Of a stretch of 64,000 nucleotides of DNA, positions 19,407 through 29,531 are shown piece by piece. Numbering within the stretch: the first letter of the stretch is position 1; each line of letters begins with the position of its first letter. Under the pieces are notes generated by a model. The model was not told the origin of the DNA. It did no database searches and was given only the letters and a program-made list of their open reading frames with translations. Source of the DNA: Pseudorhodoferax sp. Leaf265 (GTDB lineage Bacteria > Pseudomonadota > Gammaproteobacteria > Burkholderiales > Burkholderiaceae_C); the NCBI RefSeq assembly GCF_001422365.1, contig NZ_LMMT01000001.1:1193-65192 (forward strand). Reading direction: 5' to 3'. A program made the translations under genes and the position numbers.

Positions 19407-20612
19407 ATGACCAGCACCGCCTTCGCCCCCATGCCCAACGCCGAGGGCTACTTCGGCCCCTATGGCGGCCAGCTCGTGCCTGCGCACCTCAAGCAGGCCA
19501 TGGACGACATCGCCAGCGCCTACGCCGAGATCACGCAGCGCGAGGACTTCCAGCAGGAACTGGCGAGCCTGTTCGCCGACTACGTGGGCCGGCCCAGCCC
19601 GATCTTCCACGCGCGGCGCCTGTCGGCACAGCTGGGCGGCGCGCAGATCCACCTGAAGCGCGAGGACCTCAACCACACCGGTGCGCACAAGATCAACCAC
19701 TGCCTGGGCGAGGCGCTGCTGGCCCGTTTCATGGGCAAGAAGAAGGTCATCGCCGAAACCGGCGCCGGCCAGCACGGCGTGGCACTGGCCACGGCCTGCG
19801 CGCTGGTGGGCATCCCTTGCGAGATCCACATGGGCCAGGTGGACATCGAGAAGGAACACCCCAACGTGACCAAGATGCGCATTCTGGGCTGCAAGCTGGT
19901 CGCGGTCACGCGCGGCGCGGCCACGCTCAAGGAGGCCGTGGACAGCGCGTTCGAGGAGTACCTGAACAACCCGACCGACTACCTTTACGCGATCGGCTCG
20001 GTGGTGGGCCCGCACCCGTTCCCGATGATGGTGCGCGACTTCCAGTCCATCGTCGGCCGCGAGGCGCGCGCGCAGTTCCTGGAAAAACACGGCCGGCTGC
20101 CCGACCATGTGGCGGCCTGCGTGGGCGGCGGCTCCAACGCCATGGGCATCTTCACGGCCTTCCTGGACGACGCGCAGGTGCACCTGGTCGGCGTGGAACC
20201 CTCGGGCGAAGGCACGGACAAGCCCGGCCGCCATGCCGCCACGCTGACCATGGGCAAGCCCGGCGCCATCCACGGCATGGCCTGCTACGTGCTGGAGAAC
20301 GCCGACGGCGAGCCGGCCGCCGTGCATTCCATCGCCTCGGGCCTGGACTACCCGGGCGTGGGCCCGCAGCACAGCTACCTGAAGGATATCGGCCGCGTGG
20401 ACTACCAGGCCGCCAGCGACGCGGAGTGCCTGGAGGCCTTCATGACGCTGTCGCGCGTGGAAGGCATCATCCCGGCGCTGGAGAGCGCGCACGCCGTGGC
20501 CTGGGCCATGCGCACGGCACCGGGCCTGTCGGCCGACCAGCACATCCTGGTCAACCTGTCCGGCCGCGGCGACAAGGACGCCGACTTCGTGGCGCAGCGC
20601 CTGGGGCTCTGA
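19407..20612 (+). CDS. trpB: Tryptophan synthase beta chain (stand-alone copy)
   Basis: A 401-residue PLP enzyme that joins indole and serine to tryptophan. The PLP lysine is in [15 protein letters not shown], the phosphate loop is [10 protein letters not shown], and the indole-binding EAGAGQHG appears as [10 protein letters not shown]. The C-terminal NLSGRGDKD is also present. It belongs to the TrpB1 type by these motifs. There is no trpA or trpF beside it; the neighbours are the DUF2894 gene and convergent rpe. It is either a second copy or the only trpB moved from trpFBA. A role as an indole-salvage enzyme without TrpA is possible. Confidence 0.93.
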   Translation: MTSTAFAPMPNAEGYFGPYGGQLVPAHLKQAMDDIASAYAEITQREDFQQELASLFADYVGRPSPIFHARRLSAQLGGAQIHLKREDLNHTGAHKINHCLGEALLARFMGKKKVIAETGAGQHGVALATACALVGIPCEIHMGQVDIEKEHPNVTKMRILGCKLVAVTRGAATLKEAVDSAFEEYLNNPTDYLYAIGSVVGPHPFPMMVRDFQSIVGREARAQFLEKHGRLPDHVAACVGGGSNAMGIFTAFLDDAQVHLVGVEPSGEGTDKPGRHAATLTMGKPGAIHGMACYVLENADGEPAAVHSIASGLDYPGVGPQHSYLKDIGRVDYQAASDAECLEAFMTLSRVEGIIPALESAHAVAWAMRTAPGLSADQHILVNLSGRGDKDADFVAQRLGL

Positions 20613-20615
20613 GCC

Positions 20616-20756
20616 TCACAAGGGGCGCGGCCGCAGCTGCAGCATCAACACGCAGCAGACCAGCGGCAGCGCCAGCAGCACCAGGCCCGCGCAGCCCAGG
20701 TTCCAGAGCGTCTGCGGCAAACGGGCGATCGAAAAGGCAAGGGTGGCATCGCGCAT
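20616..20756 (-). CDS. Possible small membrane protein
   Basis: A 46-codon frame from ATG 20756, located between convergent trpB and the 3' end of rpe. The product has a basic N-terminal stretch and one hydrophobic segment (about residues 21-41) with two adjacent cysteines, ending in RPRPL. No clear ribosome-binding site precedes the ATG. The hydrophobic pattern is suggestive but GC-rich DNA yields such frames by chance. Confidence 0.3.
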   Translation of the reverse strand: MRDATLAFSIARLPQTLWNLGCAGLVLLALPLVCCVLMLQLRPRPL

Positions 20757-20833
20757 GGCCGCATTGTTCGGCCCCGCCCCCTGGCCAATGTGGCGCAACT
20801 GTGGCGCGACCTTGGCAGGACTGTGACGCAGGC

Positions 20834-21520
20834 TCAGCCGGCCAGTGCGGCGCGCATCCTGTCGATCACGCCCTTGTAATCCTTCTGCCCGAAGATGGCG
20901 CTGCCGGCCACGAAGGTGTCGGCACCGGCCGCCGCCACGCGGGCGATGTTGTCGGCCTTGATGCCACCGTCCACCTCCAGGCGGATGTCCTTGCCGATGG
21001 CGTCGATGCGCTTGCGCACGAGCTCGGTCTTGCGTAGCGCGCTGTCGATGAAGGCCTGGCCGCCGAAACCGGGGTTCACGCTCATGATCAGCACCAGGTC
21101 CAGGTCTTCCAGCACCCAGTCCAGCACGTCCAGCGGGGCGGCCGGGTTGAACACCACGCCGGCCTTGCAGCCGGCCGCGCGGATCGCCTGCACGCTGCGG
21201 TGCACATGGGTGCTCGCATCGGGGTGGAAGCTGATCAGGTCGGCGCCGGCCTCGGCGAAGGCCGCGGCCAGCGCGTCCACGGGCTGCACCATCAGGTGCA
21301 CGTCCAGCGGCACGGGCGTGCCATCGGCCCTCTTGCACAGGGGCTTGAGCGCCTTGCAGATCATGGGGCCGAAGGTCAGGTTGGGCACGTAATGGTTGTC
21401 CATCACGTCGAAATGGATCCAATCGGCGCCGGCGGCGATGACGTTGGTGACCTCTTCGCCGAGCCGCGTGAAATCGGCGGACAGCAGGGAGGGGGCGATG
21501 CGGTAGGCAGGAAGGCTCAT
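20834..21520 (-). CDS. rpe: Ribulose-phosphate 3-epimerase
   Basis: A 228-residue TIM-barrel enzyme of the pentose-phosphate pathway and Calvin cycle that interconverts ribulose-5-P and xylulose-5-P. Signature segments are [10 protein letters not shown] (8-17), [12 protein letters not shown] (36-47, metal-binding His and Asp), [17 protein letters not shown], and EVDGGIK with the catalytic Asp. Length is normal. It is divergent from apaG with only 66 bases between the starts. In many relatives gph follows rpe; here gph is about 9 kb away. Confidence 0.97.
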   Translation of the reverse strand: MSLPAYRIAPSLLSADFTRLGEEVTNVIAAGADWIHFDVMDNHYVPNLTFGPMICKALKPLCKRADGTPVPLDVHLMVQPVDALAAAFAEAGADLISFHPDASTHVHRSVQAIRAAGCKAGVVFNPAAPLDVLDWVLEDLDLVLIMSVNPGFGGQAFIDSALRKTELVRKRIDAIGKDIRLEVDGGIKADNIARVAAAGADTFVAGSAIFGQKDYKGVIDRMRAALAG

Positions 21521-21586
21521 GGGGCCGCATTTTCGCCCAGCCGGGTATTGGCTGCGGAGCGCGGTGGGGCGGGTAGGATGCCGGCC

Positions 21587-21982
21587 ATGCCCAAGTACCA
21601 GTTCACGGCCGAGGCCCAGCCGCACTACCTGCCGGACCAGTCCTCGCCCGAGCAGGCCGTCTACAGCTTCGCGTACCAGATCACCGTCCACAACCGCGGC
21701 GACGTGCCCGCGCAGCTGATCTCGCGCCACTGGATCATCACCGACGGCCACGGCCACACCGAGGAGGTCAAGGGCCTGGGCGTGGTCGGCCAGCAGCCGC
21801 TGCTGCGGCCCGGCGAATCCTTCCAGTACACCAGCGGCTGCCGGCTGCACACGCCCACGGGCTCCATGCGCGGCAGCTACTTCTGCGTGGCCGAGGACGG
21901 CACGCGCTTCGAGGTCGAGATCCCGGCCTTCATCCTCGACGCCGACACGGGCACTGGCGGCGGCGCACGGGTGCTGCATTGA
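21587..21982 (+). CDS. apaG: ApaG domain protein (Co2+/Mg2+ efflux-related)
   Basis: A 131-residue beta-sandwich protein of the ApaG family, historically linked to cobalt and magnesium efflux in Salmonella but of uncertain biochemical role. The conserved segments [22 protein letters not shown] and [18 protein letters not shown] are all visible. An AGGATG Shine-Dalgarno sequence supports ATG 21587 over 21578. It heads a collinear plus-strand run that extends through hemE, with 10 bases to the next gene, and shares its promoter region with divergent rpe. Confidence 0.95.
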   Translation: MPKYQFTAEAQPHYLPDQSSPEQAVYSFAYQITVHNRGDVPAQLISRHWIITDGHGHTEEVKGLGVVGQQPLLRPGESFQYTSGCRLHTPTGSMRGSYFCVAEDGTRFEVEIPAFILDADTGTGGGARVLH

Positions 21983-21992
21983 CCCCCCTGCC

Positions 21993-24032
21993 ATGCCCCA
22001 AGACATCAACCGCATCCTCGATGCGCTGGACCCGTCGGCGCCGCTCGCGCACCGCCACATCTGGCTGATCCGCGTGCTCGACTGGGTGCGCGGCGACGGC
22101 AAGTCCGTTGCAGCCGCCGTCAGCCGCGTGCAGTTCCTCGTCGAAGCGCTCGAAGCCCGCCCCGAGCTGCTGCCGCGCCTGCGCGCCTGGTGGCGCACCA
22201 TGGTGCTGACGGTGGACTTCTCGGTGCTGCTGGGCGACCACGGCTTCGCGCCGCGCACGGCCTTCGCCAGTGAATTCAACGAACGGCTGCGGCGCAAGCT
22301 GCTGCCCGGCACGCCCGAGACCGTGGACGCCTCGGCGCTGTTCTCGCTGGCGTTTCCGCGCCGCATCGATGGCGCCTGGCTGGCCGCGCTCGACGAGCCG
22401 CTGCTGCAGCGCCTGGCGGCGCAGCTGTCCGACCCGGACGACCCGCGCACGCCGCCCTGGCAGAGCATCGTGCTCGACGCCATCACCTACTGCGCCGGCC
22501 AGATCCAGGCCAACGGCTTCGCGCCCGAACTGCGCCTGCGCATGGGCGAGAAGACGCGTGCCGACCGCGCGTTCCACTTCCTCGTCAGCGACGTGGACCA
22601 GCTGGCGCGGGCCGTGCGCCAGACCGCCTCGCAGGAGGCCGTGGATGCGGCCGCCCAGCAGCTGCGCGAGCGGCTGGAGGCCTGCCGCCAGGCCGTGAAC
22701 GACGTCTACGCGCACCTGGAGGAGAACGGCATCTCGGTCGGCGTGGTGTTCCGGCTGCGCCAGCTGCGCGAGCGCATCGTGCGCGTGCGCGAGCTGCTGG
22801 ACATGCTGCTGGGCGGCAAGCCGCTGGCCAGCGGCGCGCGCCTGATCGCACGCCTGGCCCAGGCCGAGCAGGACAAGAAGAGCCTGCGCGCGCTGGTCGC
22901 GGCCAACTCCTCGCTGCTGGCGGCCAAGGTGGCCGAGCGCAGCGCCGAGACCGGCGAGCACTACATCACGCGCGACGTGCCGGCCTACTTCATGATGCTG
23001 CGCAAGGCCGCCGGTGGCGGCTTCCTGACCGGTTTCACGGTGCTGCTCAAGTTCAGCATCATGGCCATCGGCCTGTCGGCGTTCTGGGGCGGCTTCTGGG
23101 CTGGTGTGTCCTATGCCGCGAGCTTCGTGCTGATCCAGCTGCTGCACTGCACGCTGGCCACCAAGCAGCCGGCCATGACGGCACCGGCCATGGCGGCCAA
23201 GCTCAGGGACCTGAGCGGCGAGGCGGTGACCCGCTTCGTCGACGAGATCACCCACCTCACGCGCTCGCAGGTGGCGGCCGTGCTCGGCAACGTGCTGGTG
23301 GTGGTGCCGGCCGTGGTCGGCATCAGCCTGCTCATGCTGCACACGCTGGGCCATCCGATGATCGACGCCCAGGGCGCGCAGTACGTGCTGCATGCGCTGG
23401 ACCTGCGCGGCCCCACGGCGCTGTTCGCGGCCTTCACGGGCGTGCTGCTGTTCGCCGCCAGCCTGGTCGGCGGCTGGGCCGAGAACTGGTTCGTGCTGCA
23501 CCGGCTGGATTCGGCGCTGCGCTACAACCCGCGCATCACGCGCCTCCTTGGCGCGGGGCGCGCGGCGCGCTGGGCCGGCTTCATGCGCGAGAACATCTCG
23601 GGCCTGGCGTCCAACGTCACGCTGGGCTTCATGTTGGGCCTGGTGCCGGCCTTCCTGGGCTTCTTCGGGATCGCGCTGGACGTGCGCCACGTCACGCTGT
23701 CCTCGGGCCAGCTGGCCGCGGCGGCGGCCTCGCTGGGGCCGGCCGTGCTGCGCATGGAGGCCTTCTGGTGGTGCGTGGCCGCGATCCCGGTCATCGGCAT
23801 GCTCAACGTGGCGGTGAGCTTCTACCTCGCGTTCCGCGTGGCGGCGCGCGCACACAACGTGAGCGGTGTGGACCGCGCGCGCATCTACGCCGCCATCCGC
23901 GCGCGGCTGCGGCGCCGGCCGCTGCAATTCTTCCTGCCCGTGCTGCGGCCCGCCGCCACGGACACCCCCGACAACGACACCCCAAGGAGACCCCCATCCG
24001 ATGCAGGATCTGCTGACCTTCTGGAACGCTGA
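21993..24032 (+). CDS. Gcr-family membrane protein (annotated 'site-specific recombinase')
   Basis: A 679-residue protein. Residues 1-330 are helical and soluble, then about six to seven membrane segments follow between 345 and 620 (for example [18 protein letters not shown] and [19 protein letters not shown]). It matches the Pfam family SpecificRecomb, named after a Neisseria Gcr protein. No serine or tyrosine recombinase motif is visible, and a multi-span membrane protein is unlikely to recombine DNA. A signal or envelope role is more plausible. The last 32 bases overlap the next gene, whose AAGGAG site lies inside this frame. Confidence 0.85.
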   Translation: MPQDINRILDALDPSAPLAHRHIWLIRVLDWVRGDGKSVAAAVSRVQFLVEALEARPELLPRLRAWWRTMVLTVDFSVLLGDHGFAPRTAFASEFNERLRRKLLPGTPETVDASALFSLAFPRRIDGAWLAALDEPLLQRLAAQLSDPDDPRTPPWQSIVLDAITYCAGQIQANGFAPELRLRMGEKTRADRAFHFLVSDVDQLARAVRQTASQEAVDAAAQQLRERLEACRQAVNDVYAHLEENGISVGVVFRLRQLRERIVRVRELLDMLLGGKPLASGARLIARLAQAEQDKKSLRALVAANSSLLAAKVAERSAETGEHYITRDVPAYFMMLRKAAGGGFLTGFTVLLKFSIMAIGLSAFWGGFWAGVSYAASFVLIQLLHCTLATKQPAMTAPAMAAKLRDLSGEAVTRFVDEITHLTRSQVAAVLGNVLVVVPAVVGISLLMLHTLGHPMIDAQGAQYVLHALDLRGPTALFAAFTGVLLFAASLVGGWAENWFVLHRLDSALRYNPRITRLLGAGRAARWAGFMRENISGLASNVTLGFMLGLVPAFLGFFGIALDVRHVTLSSGQLAAAAASLGPAVLRMEAFWWCVAAIPVIGMLNVAVSFYLAFRVAARAHNVSGVDRARIYAAIRARLRRRPLQFFLPVLRPAATDTPDNDTPRRPPSDAGSADLLER

Positions 24033-25254
24033 CGGAGCCAGCGCCAGCCTGCCCACGCTGGCCTGGTCCCTGGTGCTGGCCTGCGCGGCCGCGGCCGGCT
24101 ACCTGGTGCAGCGCCACAGCGGCCTGCCCAAGGTGGCGGGCTACTCGGTGGTTGGCGCCATCGCCGGCTTCTTCGGTTTTGCCGATGCGGCCTGGCCGCT
24201 GACCGGCAACGCGCTGTTCCTGCTGGAGATCGCGATCGCCGTGGTGCTGTTCGAAGCCGGCGCGCGCATCTCGCTGCGCTGGTTCCAGCACAACCCCATG
24301 GTGCTGGTGCAGTCCCTGGTCGAGACCGTGCTGACCTTCATCGCCGTGTACTGGCTGCTGCGCCAATTCGACCTGGCGCCCATCGCCGCGCAGGCCCTGG
24401 CCATCGTGGCGGTGGTGGCCTCGCCCGCCGTGCTCACGCGCGTGGTGATGGACACGCATGCGGCCGGCCCGGTGACCGAGCGCGCCATCGCACTCTCCAC
24501 GCTGTCCACGCTGTATGCGCTGACCATCGGCAGCGCGCTGGCCGGCCTCATCGAGGCCGGCGAGAACACGGGCGTGCTGGAGACCATCGCACCGCTGTTC
24601 AAGCTGCTGGGCCTGTCGCTGGCCGTGGCCGCGCTGCTGGGCCTGGCCATCCGCACGGCACTGCGCGTGATGAGCCCGACCAGCGAGAACACCTCCATGC
24701 TGCTGCTCGCGCTGATCGCGGCCAGCACGGCGCTGGCCACGCTGGTGGGCGGCTCGGCCGCGCTGTCGGCGCTGCTGGCCGGCCTCTTGCTCAAGCAACT
24801 CAACCCACGGCCCTGGATCTGGCCGCGCCAACTCGGCACGGCAGCCTCGATGCTGACCATGCTGATGTTCGTGCTGGTCTCCACCGTGGCGGCCGGCACG
24901 GTCTGGACCGCGGCCGGCGCAGCCCTGGTGCTGGGCGTGGTGGCCGTGCGCCTGCTGGCCAAGGTGCTGGGCACGGTGCTGGCCAGCCCGGGCAGCGGTC
25001 TGCGGTTGTCGCAGGCGCTGTGGACGGGCTGCGCGATGTCGCCCATGTCCTCCGTCGCGCTGCTGCTGGCCTCGCAGTTCGCGCTGGCTTCCCAGGCGCA
25101 CGGCGCGGTCATCACGGGCGTGGCCCTGCCCTGCATCCTGTTGATGGAAGTGGTCGGCGCCGTGATCGCCACGGTGGCGCTGCGGCGCGCCGGCGAGAGC
25201 GGGCGCGACCACGCACGCGAGGCCGGCGACAGCGGCCGGGGAGCATTGGAATGA
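24001..25254 (+). CDS. CPA2-family cation:proton antiporter
   Basis: A 417-residue inner-membrane protein with about 11-12 hydrophobic segments. It shows the Kef/CPA2 hallmarks: [18 protein letters not shown] in the second helix, [18 protein letters not shown], and the extended-helix region around [12 protein letters not shown]. It lacks the KTN/TrkA-N regulatory domain of KefB/KefC. Likely exchanges K+ or Na+ for protons; the ion cannot be told. The ATG has a strong AAGGAG site, and the stop overlaps the start of the YbdK gene, so the genes form one operon. Confidence 0.88.
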   Translation: MQDLLTFWNADGASASLPTLAWSLVLACAAAAGYLVQRHSGLPKVAGYSVVGAIAGFFGFADAAWPLTGNALFLLEIAIAVVLFEAGARISLRWFQHNPMVLVQSLVETVLTFIAVYWLLRQFDLAPIAAQALAIVAVVASPAVLTRVVMDTHAAGPVTERAIALSTLSTLYALTIGSALAGLIEAGENTGVLETIAPLFKLLGLSLAVAALLGLAIRTALRVMSPTSENTSMLLLALIAASTALATLVGGSAALSALLAGLLLKQLNPRPWIWPRQLGTAASMLTMLMFVLVSTVAAGTVWTAAGAALVLGVVAVRLLAKVLGTVLASPGSGLRLSQALWTGCAMSPMSSVALLLASQFALASQAHGAVITGVALPCILLMEVVGAVIATVALRRAGESGRDHAREAGDSGRGALE

Positions 25255-26378
25255 CCGCGATTGGCCTGGAACCCTTCGGCCGCTCGGCGGCCCTGTCGCT
25301 GGGCGTGGAACTGGAACTGCAGCTCGTCAACACGCACAACTACGACCTTGCGCCCTATGCCGAGGACATGCTGCGCCTGATGGCCGGCCGCCGGCTTCCG
25401 GGATCGGTGGTGCCGGAGATGACCTCCAGCATGATCGAGATCTCCACCGGCGTGTGCACCAGCGCCGGCCAGGCGCTGGACGAGCTCACGCAGCTGCGCG
25501 ACGCGCTCGTCGCCTGCGCCGACAAGCTCAACATCGCCATCCTGGGGGGCGGCACGCACGCCTTCCAGCAATGGCACCAGCAGCGCATCTACGACAAGCC
25601 GCGCTTTCGCGAGCTCTCGGCGCTGTACGGCTACCTGTCCAAGCAGTTCACCATCTTCGGTCAGCACGTGCACATCGGCTGCCCCGATGCCGACACCGCG
25701 CTGGTCACGCTGCACCAGATGTCGCGCTACATCCCGCATTGCATCGCGCTGTCGGCCTCCTCGCCCTACGTGCAGGGGCAGGACACGGCCTTCGACTCGG
25801 CGCGGCTGAACTCGGTGTTCGCGTTCCCGCTGTCGGGCCGCGCGCCGTTCGCGCTGACCTGGGATGCCTTCGAGGACTACTTCGCCAAGATGACGCGCAC
25901 CGGCGTCGTCAAGAGCATGAAGGACTTCTACTGGGACATCCGGCCCAAGCCCGAGTACGGCACGATCGAGATCCGCGTGTTCGACACGCCGCTCACGGTG
26001 CAGCGCGCCGCCGCACTGGCCGCCTACGTGCAGAGCCTGGCCGCCTGGTGCATGCACGACAAGCCCTTCGTACCGACCGACGACGACTACCTGGTCTACA
26101 CCTACAACCGCTTCCAGGCCTGCCGCTTCGGTCTGGATGCGGTCTACGTGGACCCGGCCACGGGCGAGCACATGGCGCTGCGCGAGCACATCCTGGCCAC
26201 CATGGACCGCATCGCGCCGCACGCCCGCGAACTCGGCGCCGAGAACGGACTGGCACTGCTGCGCGCCGACGTGCAGGCCAGCCGCAACGACGCGCGCTGG
26301 CTGCGCGAGCGGCAGGGTGAGGAGCGGCTGCTGGCCGAAGTCGTGCGCCAGGCCGCCGAGCGCTTCCGAAAAGGCTGA
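25251..26378 (+). CDS. ybdK: Carboxylate-amine ligase, YbdK/GCS2 family
   Basis: A 375-residue member of glutamate-cysteine ligase family 2. The N-terminal [25 protein letters not shown], the histidine-rich [10 protein letters not shown] and the late [14 protein letters not shown] are the family blocks that bind ATP-Mg and substrate. E. coli YbdK has weak glutamate-cysteine ligase activity; the natural substrate of most homologues is unknown. It overlaps the antiporter stop by 4 bases. Such ligases next to CPA2 antiporters recall the glutathione gating of Kef channels, but this antiporter lacks the gating domain. Confidence 0.92.
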   Translation: MTAIGLEPFGRSAALSLGVELELQLVNTHNYDLAPYAEDMLRLMAGRRLPGSVVPEMTSSMIEISTGVCTSAGQALDELTQLRDALVACADKLNIAILGGGTHAFQQWHQQRIYDKPRFRELSALYGYLSKQFTIFGQHVHIGCPDADTALVTLHQMSRYIPHCIALSASSPYVQGQDTAFDSARLNSVFAFPLSGRAPFALTWDAFEDYFAKMTRTGVVKSMKDFYWDIRPKPEYGTIEIRVFDTPLTVQRAAALAAYVQSLAAWCMHDKPFVPTDDDYLVYTYNRFQACRFGLDAVYVDPATGEHMALREHILATMDRIAPHARELGAENGLALLRADVQASRNDARWLRERQGEERLLAEVVRQAAERFRKG

Positions 26379-26379
26379 C

Positions 26380-27336
26380 ATGGGGGAGTTCGACCTCATC
26401 GAGCGCTTCTTCAAGCGGCCTGTGCAGCGCGCTGCGCTGGGCGTGGGCGACGACTGCGCGTTGCTGCAGCCCGCCCCCGGCATGCAGCTGGCCGTCTCCA
26501 GCGACATGCTGGTCGAGGGCCGGCACTTCCTGTCCACCGTGGACCCGCGGGCGCTGGGCCACAAGGCGCTGGCCGTGAACCTGTCTGACCTGGCGGCCTG
26601 CGGCGCGAAGCCTCTGGCCTTCACGCTGGCACTGGCCCTGCCCGCAGCCGATGCGGCCTGGCTGGGGCCATTCTCCGAAGGCCTGCTCGCGCTGGCCGAT
26701 GCGCACGGCTGCGAGCTCGTGGGCGGCGACACCACGCGCGGCCCGCTCAACATCTGCATCACCGTGTTCGGCGAAGTCCCGCGCGGCCAGGCCCTGCTGC
26801 GCTCGGGCGCGCGGGCCGGCGACGACATCTACGTGAGCGGCACGGTCGGCGATGCGCGGCTCGCGCTCGAGGTGTTCCGCGGCAGCCTGGCCATGCCGCA
26901 GCAGGTGTTCACGCAGGCGCGCGCGCGCATGGAGATGCCCACGCCGCGCGTGGCGCTGGGCCTGGCGCTGCGCGGCGTGGCCACGGCGGCCGCGGACGTC
27001 AGCGACGGCCTGCTCGGCGACCTCGGCCATGTACTCAAGGCGTCCAGCCTGGGCGCGCGCATCGAGGCACCCGCCGCGCTGGGCCTGATGGGCTGCGCCG
27101 ACGCCCCCCTCTCACCGGCCCAGCGGCTGGACTTCGCGCTGGCCGGCGGCGACGACTACGAGCTCGTGTTCACGGCGCCGCCGTCGGCGCGCGGTCAGGT
27201 CAAGGGCGCGGTCGCCCAGGCCCAGGTGCAGGTCACGCGCATCGGCAGCACCACGGCCGCGCCTGGCGTGCAGGTCGTCGATGCCCAGGGCCAGCCGCTG
27301 GACCAGCGCTTCGGCTCCTTCGACCACTTCGGCTGA
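26380..27336 (+). CDS. thiL: Thiamine-monophosphate kinase
   Basis: A 318-residue ATP-dependent kinase that makes thiamine diphosphate from thiamine monophosphate. The PurM/ThiL-like fold is marked by GVGDDCALL (21-29), SSDMLVEGRHF, NLSDLAACGAKP, GGDTTRGP and the late LDFALAGGDDYELVF. The ATG overlaps the ybdK stop codon by one base (TGACATG context within 3 bases). In many betaproteobacteria pgpA and cinA follow thiL; here an unrelated lipoprotein gene follows directly. Confidence 0.95.
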   Translation: MGEFDLIERFFKRPVQRAALGVGDDCALLQPAPGMQLAVSSDMLVEGRHFLSTVDPRALGHKALAVNLSDLAACGAKPLAFTLALALPAADAAWLGPFSEGLLALADAHGCELVGGDTTRGPLNICITVFGEVPRGQALLRSGARAGDDIYVSGTVGDARLALEVFRGSLAMPQQVFTQARARMEMPTPRVALGLALRGVATAAADVSDGLLGDLGHVLKASSLGARIEAPAALGLMGCADAPLSPAQRLDFALAGGDDYELVFTAPPSARGQVKGAVAQAQVQVTRIGSTTAAPGVQVVDAQGQPLDQRFGSFDHFG

Positions 27337-27340
27337 CCCC

Positions 27341-28060
27341 ATGCAACGCCGCCTGCTGCTGCTGGCCCTGCCGCTGGGTGCCGCGGCCTGCACCAGCCCG
27401 CCACAGACGCGCGGCAGCGCGCGCGGCGAGCCGGCCTCGGCCGGCGAGGCCGTGCAGTCGGACACCAACCGCATGGCCACGCTGGCCATGCGCGACAACC
27501 TGGCCAGCCTGATGCTGCTGGCCGACAAGCTGTACCGGCGCAACCCGGCCGAATGGCGCCGCGCCGGCCAGGCCAGCCGCGAAGCCGCGCTCGACAACCT
27601 GGCCGCGGCCATCCGCATGGCCCAGCCCCCGGCCTCGCTGCAGGGCAGGCGCGACATCGCCGCCATGGCGCTGGCACTGCAGCCCGACTTCGTGGGGGAC
27701 CGCGTGAACGCCTTCGTCTACGCCACGGCCGACATGCTGATCACGGCCCACGGCGGCAAGACCAGCTTCAATCTGCTCGATGGCCTGGAGCCGCAGCTGC
27801 TGCACAACGCGGCGCGCAACGTCGAGGCCGCCGCCTGGCTGCTGGCCCAGCGCCGCAACAGCGCCGGCCAGCCCCTGCTGCTGGCCGACGAGATCAACGC
27901 CGCGGAGCGCAACCTGAGCTTCGAGCGCGAATTCGGCAAGATCATCGGCCGGCTCGACCTGCTGGCGGCCTACCTGACCGAGAAGCTGCGGCGCGCCGCC
28001 ATCGGCTATGTGCAGAGCCTGCTGGGCGGCCAGTTCTTCCAGTTCCTGCCGGTGCGCTGA
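27341..28060 (+). CDS. Predicted lipoprotein of unknown function
   Basis: A 239-residue exported protein. The signal peptide [17 protein letters not shown] ends in a lipobox with Cys17, so the mature protein is probably lipid-anchored. The rest is mainly helical, with conserved-looking stretches such as [20 protein letters not shown] and [21 protein letters not shown] do not recognise a domain. It starts 4 bases after thiL and ends 32 bases before hemE, in the same orientation, so it is in the same transcription unit. Both neighbours are cofactor enzymes, which gives no clear clue. Confidence 0.85.
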   Translation: MQRRLLLLALPLGAAACTSPPQTRGSARGEPASAGEAVQSDTNRMATLAMRDNLASLMLLADKLYRRNPAEWRRAGQASREAALDNLAAAIRMAQPPASLQGRRDIAAMALALQPDFVGDRVNAFVYATADMLITAHGGKTSFNLLDGLEPQLLHNAARNVEAAAWLLAQRRNSAGQPLLLADEINAAERNLSFEREFGKIIGRLDLLAAYLTEKLRRAAIGYVQSLLGGQFFQFLPVR

Positions 28061-28092
28061 GCCCGCAGGGCGGTGGGCGACAATCCCGCCCC

Positions 28093-29178
28093 ATGTTTGC
28101 CCCGCTCCAGAACGACCAGTTCCTGCGCGCCTGCCTGCGCCAGGCCACCGACCACACGCCGATCTGGCTGATGCGCCAGGCGGGCCGCTACCTGCCCGAG
28201 TACCGCGCCACGCGCGCCAGGGCCGGCAGCTTCATGGGGCTGGCCACCAACCCGGACTACGCGACCGAGGTCACGCTGCAGCCCCTGGAGCGGTACCCGC
28301 TGGACGCCGCCATCCTGTTCAGCGACATCCTGACCGTGCCCGACGCCATGGGCCTGGGCCTGTCGTTCGCGCTGGGCGAAGGCCCGCGCTTCGCCACGCC
28401 GGTGCGCGACGAGGCGGCGGTGGCCCAACTCGCGGTGCCGGACATGGACAAGCTGCGCTACGTGTTCGACGCGGTCACCTCCATCCGCCGCGCGCTCAAC
28501 GGCCGCGTGCCGCTGATCGGCTTTTCCGGCAGCCCCTGGACGCTGGCCTGCTACATGGTGGAAGGCCAGGGCTCGGACGACTACCGCCTGGTCAAGAGCA
28601 TGCTGTACGGCCGGCCCGACCTCCTGCACCGCATGCTGCAGATCAATGCCACGGCGGTGGCCGCCTACCTGAACGCCCAGATCGAGGCCGGGGCCCAGGC
28701 CGTGATGCTGTTCGACAGCTGGGGCGGCGTGTTGGCGGACGGCGCGTTCCAGGAGTTCAGCCTGGCCTACACGCAGCAGGTGCTGCGCCAGCTCAAGACC
28801 ACGCACGACGGCCAGACCATCCCGCGCATCGTGTTCACCAAGGGTGGCGGCGTCTGGCTGGACCAGATGGCCGAACTCGACTGCGAGGTGCTGGGCCTGG
28901 ACTGGACCGTGAACCTGGGCCAGGCGCGCGCGCGCGTCGGCAACCGCAAGGCACTGCAGGGCAACCTCGATCCCAACGTGCTGTTCGCGCCGCCGCAGGC
29001 TGTGGCCGCCGAGGCCCGCCGCGTGCTGGACAGCTTCGGCCCACCGCACCAGGGCCCGGGGCAGGGGCCGACGCAGATCTTCAACCTGGGCCACGGCATC
29101 AGTCAGCACACGCCGCCCGAGCATGTGACAGCCCTGGTGGAAGCCGTCCACAGCCACTCGCGCCAGCTGCGCCACTGA
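28093..29178 (+). CDS. hemE: Uroporphyrinogen decarboxylase
   Basis: A 361-residue haem-pathway enzyme that decarboxylates the four acetate side chains of uroporphyrinogen III. The signature [16 protein letters not shown] near residues 22-38 and the second signature [16 protein letters not shown] are intact, as is the [12 protein letters not shown] segment with the catalytic Asp. A C-terminal [13 protein letters not shown] is typical. It is the last gene of the apaG-led run. The gap after it carries two DnaA boxes before priA. Confidence 0.98.
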   Translation: MFAPLQNDQFLRACLRQATDHTPIWLMRQAGRYLPEYRATRARAGSFMGLATNPDYATEVTLQPLERYPLDAAILFSDILTVPDAMGLGLSFALGEGPRFATPVRDEAAVAQLAVPDMDKLRYVFDAVTSIRRALNGRVPLIGFSGSPWTLACYMVEGQGSDDYRLVKSMLYGRPDLLHRMLQINATAVAAYLNAQIEAGAQAVMLFDSWGGVLADGAFQEFSLAYTQQVLRQLKTTHDGQTIPRIVFTKGGGVWLDQMAELDCEVLGLDWTVNLGQARARVGNRKALQGNLDPNVLFAPPQAVAAEARRVLDSFGPPHQGPGQGPTQIFNLGHGISQHTPPEHVTALVEAVHSHSRQLRH

Positions 29179-29239
29179 CACATTCTTGGGGCTTTGCATA
29201 CACGTCGCCGGCTGCGAAAGAGTTGGCACCGGCTTCCAC

Positions 29240-29248
29240 TTATGCACA
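29240..29248 (+). promoter_or_regulatory. DnaA box (TTATGCACA)
   Basis: A full match to the consensus TTATnCACA in the gap between hemE and priA. It lies in the less AT-rich part of the gap, 180 bases before the second box and in the same orientation. Confidence 0.5.
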
Positions 29249-29427
29249 AAAACGGTGATGCGGCGCGGCAGGCCCTGCCTCAGCAGGTACTGCCTTCCTC
29301 TCGCGCTGAAATCCATGCAAGTTGTTGATTTATAAAGAATCTGTCTTTTGCATGATTTGCGGGCAATGGACCGCGAAGCCTTGACTGACAAGGGATTGCG
29401 AAAGCCCAAGGCCAGCTATCAACAAAG

Positions 29428-29436
29428 TTATCCACA
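29428..29436 (+). promoter_or_regulatory. DnaA box (TTATCCACA)
   Basis: A perfect match to the strong DnaA box R1-type sequence, about 95 bases before the priA start and between the arms of the 12-bp inverted repeat. A chance nine-base match of this AT-rich string is unlikely in such GC-rich DNA. Confidence 0.65.
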
Positions 29437-29531
29437 GATTCCTGGGATGACTTTCAAATAACTTCTGAATCAACAACTTAAGGGCATAACCTTGAGTTCA
29501 CATCAACAACCCAGGTTAGTGCGCGCCTAGC

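Larger units (their letters stand above)
29179..29531. other. AT-richer hemE-priA gap with DnaA boxes and inverted repeat
   Basis: This 353-base gap has no convincing gene and is clearly more AT-rich than its surroundings, above all from about 29300 to 29510. It contains two consensus DnaA boxes (29240 and 29428) and a 12-bp perfect inverted repeat, AAGTTGTTGATT at 29319-29330 and AATCAACAACTT at 29468-29479, flanking one of them. Further copies of a CAACAA-type motif occur near 29421 and 29503. It could be a DnaA-controlled promoter for priA, a DnaA titration site, or part of an origin. Confidence 0.6.

Noticed and set aside
21993-24032. A recombinase marking a mobile element
   Set aside because: The protein is a multi-span membrane protein without recombinase active-site residues, and the flanks show no inverted or direct repeats.
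29179-29531. The chromosomal replication origin
   Set aside because: Only two DnaA boxes are clear, and dnaA, dnaN, rpmH or parAB are not nearby. A DnaA-regulated promoter or titration site is at least as likely.
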